Source of the DNA: an uncultured Prevotella sp.
GTDB lineage: Bacteria > Bacteroidota > Bacteroidia > Bacteroidales > Bacteroidaceae
Length of the DNA: 26,821 nucleotides
Reading direction: 5' to 3'
Assembly (NCBI GenBank): GCA_900548195.1
Contig: URJQ01000023.1
Location: forward strand, 1-26,821
The notes beneath the pieces are model-generated. The model did not search any database. It was not told where the DNA came from and saw only the letters and a program-made list of their open reading frames with translations. Each line of letters begins with the position of its first letter. Position 1 is the first letter of the stretch. This document shows positions 1 to 7,372 of this stretch, one piece after another. The translations under genes and the position numbers were made by a program.

Positions 1-14
1 TAGATATTGCAATG

Positions 15-75
15 TAATATCTATGCTTTCGTCGTCTAATAACTATGCTTTTACCTCCCAATAACTATGCTTTTA
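15..75. repeat. CTATGCTTTT dispersed repeat, cluster 1
   Basis: Three plus-strand copies lie at about 15-30 (TAATATCTATGCTTTC), 37-53 and 59-75 (both AATAACTATGCTTTTA). The last two are each followed by CCTCC. The first bases of the window, TAGATATTGCAA, look like the end of a copy in the opposite orientation. The same motif recurs at 489-592, 8263-8276 and 14672-14733, always outside genes. Confidence 0.75.
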
Positions 76-188
76 CCTCCGCCCCCCATTTTCCCCTCTT
101 CCCAATAATAATCGTAACCAAATGCGCCCTAAAACTTACAATCTGTAACTCAAGTTTCGCAGTAGCTAACATGCTACTAATCAGTAAT

Positions 189-262
189 AAAATATCAATA
201 AATAAAAAATAAACAAATATATTTTTTTATATTTTTTCTTTGTTTTTCTCTATTGATATTTT
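189..262. repeat. 74-bp inverted repeat with AAAATATCAATA ends
   Basis: Perfect 12-base arms AAAATATCAATA (189-200) and TATTGATATTTT (251-262) bound an interior that is A-rich on the left and T-rich on the right, so the whole can fold as a long weak hairpin. An element with identical arms but a different centre lies at 13887-13958. Both have TTTTTCTC directly before the right arm. Confidence 0.7.
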
Positions 263-488
263 TTACTTCCCCACGGCAGTGGGGACTGAGGGGCATCTTT
301 TACTTGCGAAAGTTCAGTAACATATTGATTCCATGCCAATGGATAAAGATATTCTAACGAGAAGATATAGCCTGTAGGTTGCGGACGGATTTGTCAGGGC
401 GACAATACTAAGCCAAAAGTGTTCGATTTTTCCGATAGCAGACCTCTGCTACAAAGGCTTTGTGTAACTATTTGATTATAAACACATT

Positions 489-592
489 GCAAAAGCATAG
501 TTTTTAGACTGCAATAACTATGCTTTTACCCTCTAATATCTATGCTTTTACGGTGTAATAACTATGCTTTTGCAACGTGAAAGCATAGATAT
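489..592. repeat. CTATGCTTTT dispersed repeat, cluster 2
   Basis: Five copies in about 100 bases: GCAAAAGCATAG (minus, 489-500), CAATAACTATGCTTTTACC (512-530), TAATATCTATGCTTTTAC (534-551), TAATAACTATGCTTTTGC (556-573) and GTGAAAGCATAGATAT (minus, 577-592). The position after AATA alternates between ACTATG and TCTATG, as in the other clusters. Confidence 0.75.
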
Positions 593-672
593 CGTTTTGT
601 AATAGCATTCCTATCCCCTTTTTGTTCATTTTTTCCTTGCTCAATATGTACGGAGAAATAATATAAAAACAC

Positions 673-713
673 ATTCCCTCCTTCAGAATAAAGGATAGTC
701 TGAAGGAGGGAAT
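673..713 (-). terminator. terminator of ilvA
   Basis: A perfect 15-bp stem (673-687 with 699-713) encloses an 11-base loop. Read on the minus strand it is followed by GTGTTTTTATAT, a usable U-rich tail. It lies about 65 bases downstream of the ilvA stop codon. Confidence 0.85.
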
Positions 714-778
714 TATTTATATATCCGATGTGAGTCAACTGAAATCAGTCAGCCCACGGAATTGGTTTCTTGATGCTA

Positions 779-1978
779 TTACACCATCTTGAAGCCGTGA
801 TCGATAATTGTCTTATAAATCTGATCAATGTGAGCCTGGTCTCTGGTCTCAAGAGTGATGCGGAGAATACAGCTATTTACAGCAACAGAAACATTGGTGC
901 GGTCATGATGTACGCCTACGATGTTGGCTCCGAGGTCAGCTAAGAGCTTAGCAATCTGCAGCAACTGACCTGGACGGTCGCTGATTTCGAATGAGAGAGT
1001 ACACTGACGACCATTCTTTATCAGACCACGGTTGATGATACGGTTGAGACTTGTCACATCGACATTACCACCGCTGACTACGCAAACGGTCTTCTTGCCT
1101 TCGAGCTCAAGGTCGCGGAACAAAGCTGCTGCTACTGATACAGCACCTGCACCCTCAGCAATAAGCTTATGACGCTCAAGGAGGAAGAGAATTGCAGCGC
1201 AGATTTCATCCTCGGATACGGTAACGAGCTGATCTACATAATTACGCACAAGCTCGAAAGTATTCTCACCCGGCTGCTTTACTGCGATACCGTCAGCAAT
1301 GGTAGAAACTGAAGGGAGACATTCGATTTCACCGTCGTTGATACTCTGTACCATACTTGCAGCACCGGCTGCCTGTACTCCGATAATCTTAATGCTTGGC
1401 TTGAGGCACTTTGCAGCAAATGCCACACCACTGATAAGACCACCGCCTCCGATAGGAACAATAATGACATCTGTAGATGGAAGGTCATTGAGAATCTCAA
1501 GACCGATAGTGCCCTGACCTGCAATAACCTGCAGATCGTCGAATGGATGAACGAATGTCTGCTTGCGCTCTTCGGTCAATTCCATAGCTCTGCGATAAGC
1601 ATCATCATATACACCAGGCACAAGGCAAATCTCTGCACCATAGCTGCGAGTAGCCTCAACCTTAGAGATTGGAGCGCCCTTAGGCAGACAGATAGTGCTC
1701 TTGATACCCATACGCTGAGAAGCAAGGGCTACACCCTGAGCATGGTTGCCTGCTGAGCAAGCGATCACACCGCGTGCCTTCTCTTCTTCAGAGAGCTGGG
1801 AAATCATATAACTTGCGCCTCTAACCTTAAACGAACCAGTAACCTGGAGGTTTTCAGGCTTGATGTAAATGTCACAACCTTTCTTCATAAGAGGAGAGGC
1901 GATGAGGTCAGTTTTTCTGATTATGTCCTTTAGCACAAACGCTGCACTATAGACTTCTTTAATGTCAAGTTTTTCCAT
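779..1978 (-). CDS. ilvA: threonine dehydratase (threonine ammonia-lyase) with ACT domain
   Basis: This is a PLP-dependent enzyme that deaminates L-threonine to 2-oxobutanoate, the first committed step of isoleucine synthesis; catabolic forms share the fold. The PLP lysine is K51 in TGSFKVRGA (residues 47-55), and the glycine-rich phosphate loop VPIGGGGLISG lies mid-protein. A C-terminal ACT-like domain covers roughly residues 325-399 and begins CTLSFEISDRPGQLLQIAKL, which suggests allosteric control. The 399-residue length fits short single-ACT threonine dehydratases. The frame stays open 27 codons further upstream, but that stretch contains the promoter TACCTTTG and encodes a hydrophobic run not expected in this family, so I start at MEKLDIKEV. 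ilvA and tdcB-type names are hard to separate by eye. Confidence 0.9.
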   Translation of the reverse strand: MEKLDIKEVYSAAFVLKDIIRKTDLIASPLMKKGCDIYIKPENLQVTGSFKVRGASYMISQLSEEEKARGVIACSAGNHAQGVALASQRMGIKSTICLPKGAPISKVEATRSYGAEICLVPGVYDDAYRRAMELTEERKQTFVHPFDDLQVIAGQGTIGLEILNDLPSTDVIIVPIGGGGLISGVAFAAKCLKPSIKIIGVQAAGAASMVQSINDGEIECLPSVSTIADGIAVKQPGENTFELVRNYVDQLVTVSEDEICAAILFLLERHKLIAEGAGAVSVAAALFRDLELEGKKTVCVVSGGNVDVTSLNRIINRGLIKNGRQCTLSFEISDRPGQLLQIAKLLADLGANIVGVHHDRTNVSVAVNSCILRITLETRDQAHIDQIYKTIIDHGFKMV

Positions 1979-2006
1979 ATGTTTTTCATTTTCTTTTTTG
2001 GTGATG

Positions 2007-2014
2007 CAAAGGTA
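2007..2014 (-). promoter_or_regulatory. ilvA promoter, -7 element
   Basis: The minus-strand sequence TACCTTTG fits the Bacteroidetes TAnnTTTG -7 element. It sits about 30 bases before the chosen ilvA ATG, which argues against the longer N-terminus. At the expected -33 position I see TTC rather than TTG. Confidence 0.6.
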
Positions 2015-2117
2015 GGCATTTATAATGAAGAAAAGAAGAATAATGGCGGGATTTTGCATTTTTTATACTTAAAATGCCCAAAAATCACATCTGCACATTG
2101 TATTGTCATGGTTTTAT

Positions 2118-2148
2118 TTGCGTAAAAGAAAAAAACTCACTATTTTTG
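2118..2148 (+). promoter_or_regulatory. trmN6 promoter
   Basis: TTG (2118-2120), a 20-base spacer, then TATTTTTG (2141-2148): a full match to the Bacteroidetes sigma-A consensus TTG-N20-TAnnTTTG. It is about 25 bases before the trmN6 ATG and diverges from the ilvA promoter. Confidence 0.75.
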
Positions 2149-2172
2149 TATTTCTTAAAATGATACTAAATA

Positions 2173-2901
2173 ATGAGAAGGAAAGAATATTTTGAATTCA
2201 AGCAGTTTACAGTTCATCAATGCAACGCAGCCATGAAAGTGGGAACCGATGGAGCCCTGCTCGGCTCTTTAGCTGAGGGGGGAAAGAAAATTTTAGACAT
2301 TGGAACTGGCACTGGTCTGCTGTCATTGATGATGGCACAACGTTGTCCCGAAGCTGAGATTACGGCAATAGATATTGATGAAAATGCCATTATTGATGCT
2401 AAAAGAAACTTTGCCGAGTCGCCTTTCGCTGAGCAAATACAGCTCATTCACACTCCTTTCAATGACTTTGTGGACAATAACTTGAAGGCTAATGCTGACT
2501 TTAAGCCCTTCGATTGCATTATTTGCAACCCGCCTTACTTTGACGAAAGTCTTGAGAGCAAAGACGAAAGCCGCACAAGGGCACGCCATACTTCCAGCCT
2601 TCCTTTTCGTGAACTCGTGGGCGGAGCATACGAACTACTGGCTGATGAGGGCGTTTTCTCCGTCTGTATTCCGCCGGAAGTGCTCAGTAAATTTACGGCT
2701 GAGTGTATCATCAAGGGCTTTTGCCTGAAATATTCCTATGCTGTCAAGAGCGTGCCACGCAAACTTGAACCTAAGCGTTATGTCCTTGTCTATAAGAAAG
2801 GCAAAATTGTTGAGCCGCAAGAGTTTACTTATTGCCTCCAGAATGCTGACGGTTCACGCTCTGAGTGGTATTCCGAACTAATGAAAGACTTTTACCTCTA
2901 A
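2173..2901 (+). CDS. trmN6: tRNA1(Val) (adenine-37-N6)-methyltransferase
   Basis: This is a class I SAM-dependent methyltransferase of the YfiC/TrmN6 family, which N6-methylates A37 next to the anticodon of tRNA-Val1. Visible motifs are the SAM-binding loop LDIGTGTGLLSL (residues 41-52), the acidic ribose-binding segment AIDIDENAI (65-73), and the amino-methyltransferase catalytic motif NPPYFDES (119-126). At 242 residues it has the usual family length. The N-terminus (FEFKQFTVHQCNAAMKVGTD) is typical of YfiC. It has its own promoter and is transcribed away from ilvA, ending in front of a shared bidirectional terminator. The YfiC versus RlmF/HemK distinction rests on this N-terminal signature and the length. 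Confidence 0.88.
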   Translation: MRRKEYFEFKQFTVHQCNAAMKVGTDGALLGSLAEGGKKILDIGTGTGLLSLMMAQRCPEAEITAIDIDENAIIDAKRNFAESPFAEQIQLIHTPFNDFVDNNLKANADFKPFDCIICNPPYFDESLESKDESRTRARHTSSLPFRELVGGAYELLADEGVFSVCIPPEVLSKFTAECIIKGFCLKYSYAVKSVPRKLEPKRYVLVYKKGKIVEPQEFTYCLQNADGSRSEWYSELMKDFYL

Positions 2902-2957
2902 AGGCATCTAACTACGTAAACATTACTTTTATAATAAGTAGGTAATCGAAATTATAT

Positions 2958-3000
2958 AAGTAAAGCCTCCACATTACCAAAGAATGTGGAGGCTTTACTT
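2958..3000. terminator. bidirectional terminator between trmN6 and pdxT
   Basis: A perfect 18-bp stem (2958-2975 with 2983-3000) has a 7-base loop ACCAAAG. It sits between the convergent genes trmN6 (plus) and pdxT (minus). The AAGTAAAG/CTTTACTT ends give U-containing tails on both strands. Confidence 0.85.
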
Positions 3001-3093
3001 ATTTACCCAATTATGTTTCTAAATTGTTTTATAACGTGTATCTACAGATTCTAAGGTAAAAGCGAAACTATTTCAGCCTCTGATATTTATCCT

Positions 3094-3654
3094 TTAAAGT
3101 AGATTTAAGAAGTAGCGATGCACGAAAGTGTTATCGTTCAACTCTGGATGGAATGCGGTGACAAGCATATTATCCTGTCTCGCTGCTACGATATTACCAT
3201 CTACTTTGGCGAGGATTTCCACGTTTTCACCCACCTTATCTATATAAGGAGCACGGATAAAGGTCATAGGTATCTCTCTGTCAGCAAACAGTCCGTTGGT
3301 CACAAAGCTGCCAAGCTGTCTGCCATAAGCATTTCTCTTAGCTGTGATATTCATCACATTGAGATGCTCACTGTCGAGCATTATCAGTCCAGCACATGTG
3401 CCGAAGACAGCAAGACCGCCAATAATGGAATCCTTTATAGTGTCCCAAAGGTCAAGATCGTGCATCAAGCGCATCATGGTAGTGCTTTCTCCGCCTGGAA
3501 TGATGAGTCCTTTCTTATCTACTTTTTCGTCATTGATAAAGTCGTCCCAATCGTTTCTGTTGCGGATTTGCACTGTCTCCACTCCAATTTTTTCGAGCAT
3601 CTGCTGGTGCTCAGCAAAGGCACCTTGCAATGCTAATATGGCTATGCGTGTCAT
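3094..3654 (-). CDS. pdxT: glutaminase subunit of PLP synthase
   Basis: PdxT hydrolyses glutamine and channels ammonia to PdxS in the DXP-independent route to pyridoxal 5-phosphate. All glutaminase marks are present: PGGEST (residues 53-58), nucleophile C87 in FGTCAGL (84-90), and the His/Glu pair in FHPEL (H169, E171). The length of 186 residues is normal. Its ATG directly abuts the pdxS stop codon with zero spacing, so the two are translationally coupled as expected for a 1:1 complex. An 18-bp terminator stem follows about 95 bases downstream, closing the operon. Confidence 0.95.
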   Translation of the reverse strand: MTRIAILALQGAFAEHQQMLEKIGVETVQIRNRNDWDDFINDEKVDKKGLIIPGGESTTMMRLMHDLDLWDTIKDSIIGGLAVFGTCAGLIMLDSEHLNVMNITAKRNAYGRQLGSFVTNGLFADREIPMTFIRAPYIDKVGENVEILAKVDGNIVAARQDNMLVTAFHPELNDNTFVHRYFLNLL

Positions 3655-4527
3655 TTACTTACCTCTTTCAGCCATTAACAGTTGGATTTCGCTCTCGTTT
3701 ATGCCTACCATTGCCTCACCGAGGTCCTCACTCAATTCTGCAAGAATCTTAGGCTGGTCGTAGTTTGTCACTGCCTTCACGATAGCCTGAGCACGCTTTT
3801 CTGGATTACCACTCTTGAATATACCACTACCTACGAAGACACCTTCTGCTCCGAGCTGCATCATCAGTGCGGCATCGGCTGGAGTTGCTACGCCACCTGC
3901 AGCGAAATTCACTACTGGAAGCTTGCCATTGTCATGCACATACTCCACGAGTTCGTATGGCACACGAAGCTGCTTGGCTGCCTCATAGAGTTCATCGCGA
4001 TTGAGAGAAGTAAGACGGCGTATCTCGCTCTGCATCATTCTCATGTGGCGAACTGCCTGGATTACGTCACCAGTTCCAGGTTCTCCCTTGGTACGAATCA
4101 TGGTGGCACCCTCATTGATACGGCGAAGAGCCTCGCCGAGATCCTTTGCTCCGCAAACGAAAGGCACCTTAAACTCACGCTTGTTGATGTGATATACGTC
4201 ATCAGCTGGTGACAATACTTCACTCTCGTCTATATAGTCAATCTCAATAGCCTCAAGAATCTGTGCCTCAACGAAGTGACCGATACGCACCTTTGCCATT
4301 ACTGGGATGCTGACAGCTTCCTGAATACCCTTGATCATCTTAGGGTCGCTCATACGGCTAACGCCACCTGCTGCACGGATGTCAGCTGGAATACGCTCCA
4401 ATGCCATTACTGCACATGCACCTGCAGCCTCTGCTATGCGTGCCTGCTCTGGTGTCGTAACGTCCATTATCACTCCGCCCTTAAGCATCTGGGCAAGATT
4501 ACGATTGAGAATAACTCTTTCTTCCAT
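3655..4527 (-). CDS. pdxS: PLP synthase subunit PdxS
   Basis: PdxS condenses ribose 5-phosphate, glyceraldehyde 3-phosphate and ammonia into PLP. It is a TIM barrel of 290 residues here, the usual length. Key residues are visible: D22 in MDVTTPEQA, the first catalytic lysine K79 in MAKVRIGHF, and the second in IRTKGEPGTG (K147). The frame is open 16 codons upstream, but family members begin at MEERVILNRNLAQ-like sequence and the upstream part overlaps the 5' leader, so I start there. It forms an operon with pdxT. The AraC-fusion gene lies 134 bases upstream on the same strand, with a candidate regulated promoter in between. Confidence 0.95.
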   Translation of the reverse strand: MEERVILNRNLAQMLKGGVIMDVTTPEQARIAEAAGACAVMALERIPADIRAAGGVSRMSDPKMIKGIQEAVSIPVMAKVRIGHFVEAQILEAIEIDYIDESEVLSPADDVYHINKREFKVPFVCGAKDLGEALRRINEGATMIRTKGEPGTGDVIQAVRHMRMMQSEIRRLTSLNRDELYEAAKQLRVPYELVEYVHDNGKLPVVNFAAGGVATPADAALMMQLGAEGVFVGSGIFKSGNPEKRAQAIVKAVTNYDQPKILAELSEDLGEAMVGINESEIQLLMAERGK

Positions 4528-4564
4528 TGTCGATATATATTTTGTTAGTTTGTAATTTCTTCGA

Positions 4565-4595
4565 CAAAGGTCCATATAAAAAGCGATTTTAGCAA
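4565..4595 (-). promoter_or_regulatory. candidate pdxST promoter
   Basis: On the minus strand TTG (4595-4593), a 20-base spacer, then GACCTTTG (4572-4565). The -7 element deviates from TAnnTTTG at its first base only, which fits a weak promoter that needs an activator. The start codon of pdxS is about 38 bases downstream. Confidence 0.55.
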
Positions 4596-4600
4596 CAGAC

Positions 4601-4627
4601 TATTCCGTTTTTGTAAAATAATATTCC
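4601..4627 (-). promoter_or_regulatory. candidate AraC-type operator, 21-bp-spaced direct repeats
   Basis: Minus-strand copies of GGAATA lie at 4606-4601 and 4627-4622, exactly 21 bp apart, with extra shared bases around them (pattern AAnnGGAATAnTnTnTTnC). The proximal copy ends just upstream of the pdxST -33 element. Two half-sites in the same orientation two helical turns apart, next to the -33/-35 box, is the classic arrangement for AraC-family activators. A third GGAATA lies 41 bp further, at the end of the regulator gene (4668-4663). Binding by the adjacent regulator is inferred. Confidence 0.45.
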
Positions 4628-4661
4628 TATTATAACAAACCAAGTGCTGTATTTGCTGTGC

Positions 4662-5759
4662 TTATTCCACTTGATTTGCGTTTGAGAAAGCTTTGCGATA
4701 GTCGGAAGGAGATTGCCCTCGTTGCTGTCGGAAGAACTTACAGAACTGCGCTTGCGATGAGAAACCGAGACGATCTGATAGTTCTTGGACGGTGAAACCG
4801 GAGGTATTGAGCAGCAAAAGAGCCTCATTCATCAGGTAATCACTTATGATTTGCTTCGGCGATTTGCCTATATTCTTGTCTGTTATCTGCGAAAGATAAC
4901 GCTGAGTGATTGCAAGTTTGTCTGCATAAAAGGCGACATCGTGCGCTTCGCGATAATGGTCTGCGATGAGAGACATAAACTTATTGTATAATTCAGCAGA
5001 GCGATAAGCATGGCCTTCTTCGGGAATGGCATAGACCAACTGGGCATGTATGAAGGCATGAGCATTGCTAATGGCTTCCTCTATCTCGTCTCCAAAGGCG
5101 AGACGAGTGGCTATTGCTGTGGAGAGAGCACCGCCTACACCGTGCTTTTGCCATCCTTCTGTGTTGCGAGAACTGAAGAATTTATGCCCTTTCTCTGTGT
5201 AAAGCAAGGCAGAAAGCATTCCATCGACATGCTTACCACCACGCAATAGGACGGCTTTAACGCCCATATCAGTTAGTTCTTGCGCTGCTTTCAGCATCTC
5301 ATCGTCAGCATTTACGGGATGATGGAGCAGATATTCGGCTTCTATACACTTGAGCACGAGGATTGTTGTCTCAGGTATTATGTGGCGTTTTATCCGCTCT
5401 ACTGCTTCAGAAGTGCAGAGTAGAGTGCCGTCTGACGACATTATTCCTGGGTCACAAACGATATTTCGGCATGCTACAATCTCGTCACGCAAGGGTTTTA
5501 TCAATTCTGCATTACGCAGAAGTCCCACCTTTACGGCTCTTGGATGCACGTCTTCGATGATTGCTTTCACCTGACTTACGATGAGCTCTTCAGGCAAATC
5601 ATGGATATTATGAATGCCATGGCTATTCTGCACCGTCACCGACGTGATGGCAGTCAGCGCATATCCCCCCATTGCAGATATGGTCTTGATGTCAGACTGG
5701 ATACCTGCCTTGCCTGTGCTGTCGGAACCTGTGATGCTTAATACTGGGAGATTTGCCAT
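4662..5759 (-). CDS. ThiD/pyridoxal-kinase-like domain fused to AraC-type DNA-binding domain; candidate B6 regulator
   Basis: Residues 1 to about 250 have the ribokinase-type fold of ThiD (hydroxymethylpyrimidine kinase) and ThiD-like pyridoxal kinases: SITGSDSTGKAGIQ (8-21), VQNSHG (43-48), HGVGGALSTAIA (206-217). Residues about 260-358 form an AraC-type domain with two helix-turn-helices; the second reads TVQELSDRLGFSSQAQF (323-339) and ends GQSPSDYRK. Several kinase signatures are altered: the HGTGC loop is HGVGG (catalytic Cys to Gly at 210), the usual TPN substrate/ATP segment is VLKCIEAE (135-142), KGGH is RGGKH, and GGAGIQ is GKAGIQ. I infer a ligand-binding pseudokinase that regulates transcription. 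Its place directly before pdxST points to a B6 vitamer as ligand; HMP or HMP-P remains possible. Annotation pipelines would probably call it thiD. Confidence 0.8.
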   Translation of the reverse strand: MANLPVLSITGSDSTGKAGIQSDIKTISAMGGYALTAITSVTVQNSHGIHNIHDLPEELIVSQVKAIIEDVHPRAVKVGLLRNAELIKPLRDEIVACRNIVCDPGIMSSDGTLLCTSEAVERIKRHIIPETTILVLKCIEAEYLLHHPVNADDEMLKAAQELTDMGVKAVLLRGGKHVDGMLSALLYTEKGHKFFSSRNTEGWQKHGVGGALSTAIATRLAFGDEIEEAISNAHAFIHAQLVYAIPEEGHAYRSAELYNKFMSLIADHYREAHDVAFYADKLAITQRYLSQITDKNIGKSPKQIISDYLMNEALLLLNTSGFTVQELSDRLGFSSQAQFCKFFRQQRGQSPSDYRKAFSNANQVE

Positions 5760-5760
5760 T

Positions 5761-5827
5761 GTGGGGTTGTTGGTTGTGGGTTATTGGTTGTGGGTTGTTG
5801 GTTATGGGTTATTGGTTATGGGTTGCT
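5761..5827. repeat. 14-bp tandem repeat, four units
   Basis: Four units of the type GGTTGTGGGTTATT lie at 5772-5785, 5786-5799, 5800-5813 and 5814-5827, preceded by a partial unit. The repeat directly precedes the start codon of the AraC-fusion gene, so in its mRNA it reads as a G-poor CCCATAACCAATAA-type leader. Confidence 0.85.
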
Positions 5828-5926
5828 ATCTCATTGTTATGTATAGGCTATCTCATTGCTATGTGTAGGATATCTCTTTGCTATGTGGAGGCTATCTCTT
5901 TGCTATGTGGACGCTATCTCATTGAG
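5825..5926. repeat. 22-bp tandem repeat, four full units plus a partial one
   Basis: Units at 5825-5846, 5847-5868, 5869-5890 and 5891-5912 follow the form GCTATCTCTTTGCTATGTGG plus two bases; a partial fifth unit (5913-5926) contains the crcB stop codon. Units differ at a few positions, so the array is not brand new. A related piece, TAATAGCTATGTGGA, lies at about 6288-6302 between crcB and the htpX-like gene. Confidence 0.85.
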
Positions 5927-6267
5927 AGTTGATAGCCGAGCCATGCTGCAGAGAGCCCGAAAACGAGGCTTGCGCATATATATAACAAGGAGATGAGCAA
6001 CTGTCCGCCTCGCATCATCGTCAGACTTTCATTCATAAAGGTGGAGAATGTGGTAAATCCTCCGCAGAAACCAGTCATGAAAAGGAGTCTGATATGCTCG
6101 CTTCCTGGAGCTAATCGCGTAAGGAATCCGAGGACGAAGCAACCTAATATGTTTGCGATAAACGTGCCTATAGGGTAATGACCGTTAAAATATATGCTCA
6201 GGACCCAGCGACATACGCCACCAAGTCCTGAGCCTATGAATACTGAAATCAGTGAGATAATATTCAT
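5914..6267 (-). CDS. crcB: fluoride ion channel CrcB/FluC
   Basis: This small inner-membrane protein of 117 residues exports fluoride as a dual-topology dimer. It has four hydrophobic helices. Family motifs are GGVCRWV (16-22), PIGTFIANILGCF (32-44, with the pore Asn N39) and GFCGGFTTFSTF (66-77), which carries the central ion site and the pore phenylalanines. I see no fluoride riboswitch in the short leader. Its stop codon lies inside the partial fifth unit of a 22-bp tandem array, so its last residues (LSMR) were probably shaped by that repeat. It lies 44 bases after the htpX-like gene on the same strand. Confidence 0.93.
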   Translation of the reverse strand: MNIISLISVFIGSGLGGVCRWVLSIYFNGHYPIGTFIANILGCFVLGFLTRLAPGSEHIRLLFMTGFCGGFTTFSTFMNESLTMMRGGQLLISLLYICASLVFGLSAAWLGYQLSMR

Positions 6268-6311
6268 TCCACTGTCTTTTTAGATTGTAATAGCTATGTG
6301 GAAGGCACTCA

Positions 6312-7319
6312 TTAGAACTGCTCAAGGATTGCAATACGCTTGGCAGTGTCGGGATGAGTGGAGAAAAGTCCTGAGAAGAAACTCATCATTCCGCTTGCAA
6401 AAGCTTGTGGATGAATGATGTAAAGCTGGGCAATATCATCACGATCCACATTCTGGAGTCCTGGGTCTCCGCTGATTTTGCGTAGTGCTGACGCCAAAGC
6501 AAGAGGATTGCCACATAGTTCGGCGCCACCAGCATCTGCCATATATTCACGCTTTCTGGAAATGGCGAAGCGGGTAACGATGGTGAAGAAGTAGCCTACA
6601 AAGCAGATGACAGCGGCTATAGCGAGGACTACAATTATGCCAGCTCCATTGTTTTTGCCTTCTCGGTCACGGCTACTGGTCAATGAACCATAAATGAAAG
6701 TGCGATAAAGCATATTCACTACGATGGAAGTGAGGGTGGAAATGATGCCTACGAAGATGATGCTGGTGATGAGAAGGCGAGTGTCGTGGTTGCGGATATG
6801 AGTGAGTTCATGCCCAATAACGCCTGCCAGTTCGTCATCATTGAGGAGATTTAGCAATCCCGTTGTCACGGTAACGGTGTATGATTTCTTGTCTATTCCA
6901 GATGCGAAAGCATTAAGTTGCGGGTCATCCACTACGTTAATTTTTGGCATATCCATGCCGCAAGCCATTGTAAGGTTTTCTACTATGTTGTAAACCCTTG
7001 GGTTTTCCCTTCTTTCGAGTGTTCTTGCTCCTGTGGCAGCCTTGACCATAGAGGCATTACTGAAGTAAGCTATGAGGAACCAAATCGCTACTCCACCCAC
7101 AACCCATGGCATTGTCTGGATGAAAGCATAGTTTACAGCGTCCTTATCCATCCAATGGACAGGCTCGCCATAGGCATTATAGTCTGTATTTCCGAAGTAA
7201 TTAAGGGCTGCGATGAAAGCCCAGACCATTGCGAGGAGTATCATTGGGAATGCAATAAGCAGGATTACGCTCATCGTATTGTTCCTCGAAATCTGGGTTT
7301 GCATACCTACGTATCTCAT
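6312..7319 (-). CDS. HtpX-like M48 family membrane metalloprotease
   Basis: This is a zinc-dependent membrane protease thought to act on misfolded inner-membrane proteins. It has two N-terminal membrane segments (about 16-40 and 69-85), then the catalytic HELTHIRNHD (HExxH at 170-174), further hydrophobic segments (about 184-203 and 226-250), and the third zinc ligand E258 in KREYMADAGG. The length of 335 residues is usual for Bacteroidetes members. The start could also be the methionine at residue 6 (7304). The gene follows lemA on the same strand; LemA and M48 proteases are commonly paired. Here a 109-bp tandem duplication separates them. Confidence 0.88.
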   Translation of the reverse strand: MRYVGMQTQISRNNTMSVILLIAFPMILLAMVWAFIAALNYFGNTDYNAYGEPVHWMDKDAVNYAFIQTMPWVVGGVAIWFLIAYFSNASMVKAATGARTLERRENPRVYNIVENLTMACGMDMPKINVVDDPQLNAFASGIDKKSYTVTVTTGLLNLLNDDELAGVIGHELTHIRNHDTRLLITSIIFVGIISTLTSIVVNMLYRTFIYGSLTSSRDREGKNNGAGIIVVLAIAAVICFVGYFFTIVTRFAISRKREYMADAGGAELCGNPLALASALRKISGDPGLQNVDRDDIAQLYIIHPQAFASGMMSFFSGLFSTHPDTAKRIAILEQF

Positions 7320-7372
7320 TTTGGTTTGCTTTTGGGGTTATTGTTCTTTGGGATTATCCGCCGATAACGCGG

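Larger units (their letters stand above)
1..670. other. gene-free region rich in short repeats
   Basis: I see no credible coding region here. The stretch holds two clusters of the CTATGCTTTT motif (about 1-75 and 489-592), an A/T-rich inverted repeat (189-262) and a small perfect hairpin CCCCAC-GGCA-GTGGGG (269-284). The part from about 285 to 480 has no feature I recognise. It lies downstream of the minus-strand ilvA gene. Confidence 0.6.

Noticed and set aside
1979..2059. Longer N-terminus for threonine dehydratase
   Set aside because: The extra 27 codons contain the TACCTTTG promoter element and encode a hydrophobic run foreign to the family.
6268..6311. Fluoride riboswitch before crcB
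   Set aside because: Only 44 bases are available and none of the conserved crcB-motif pairing is visible.
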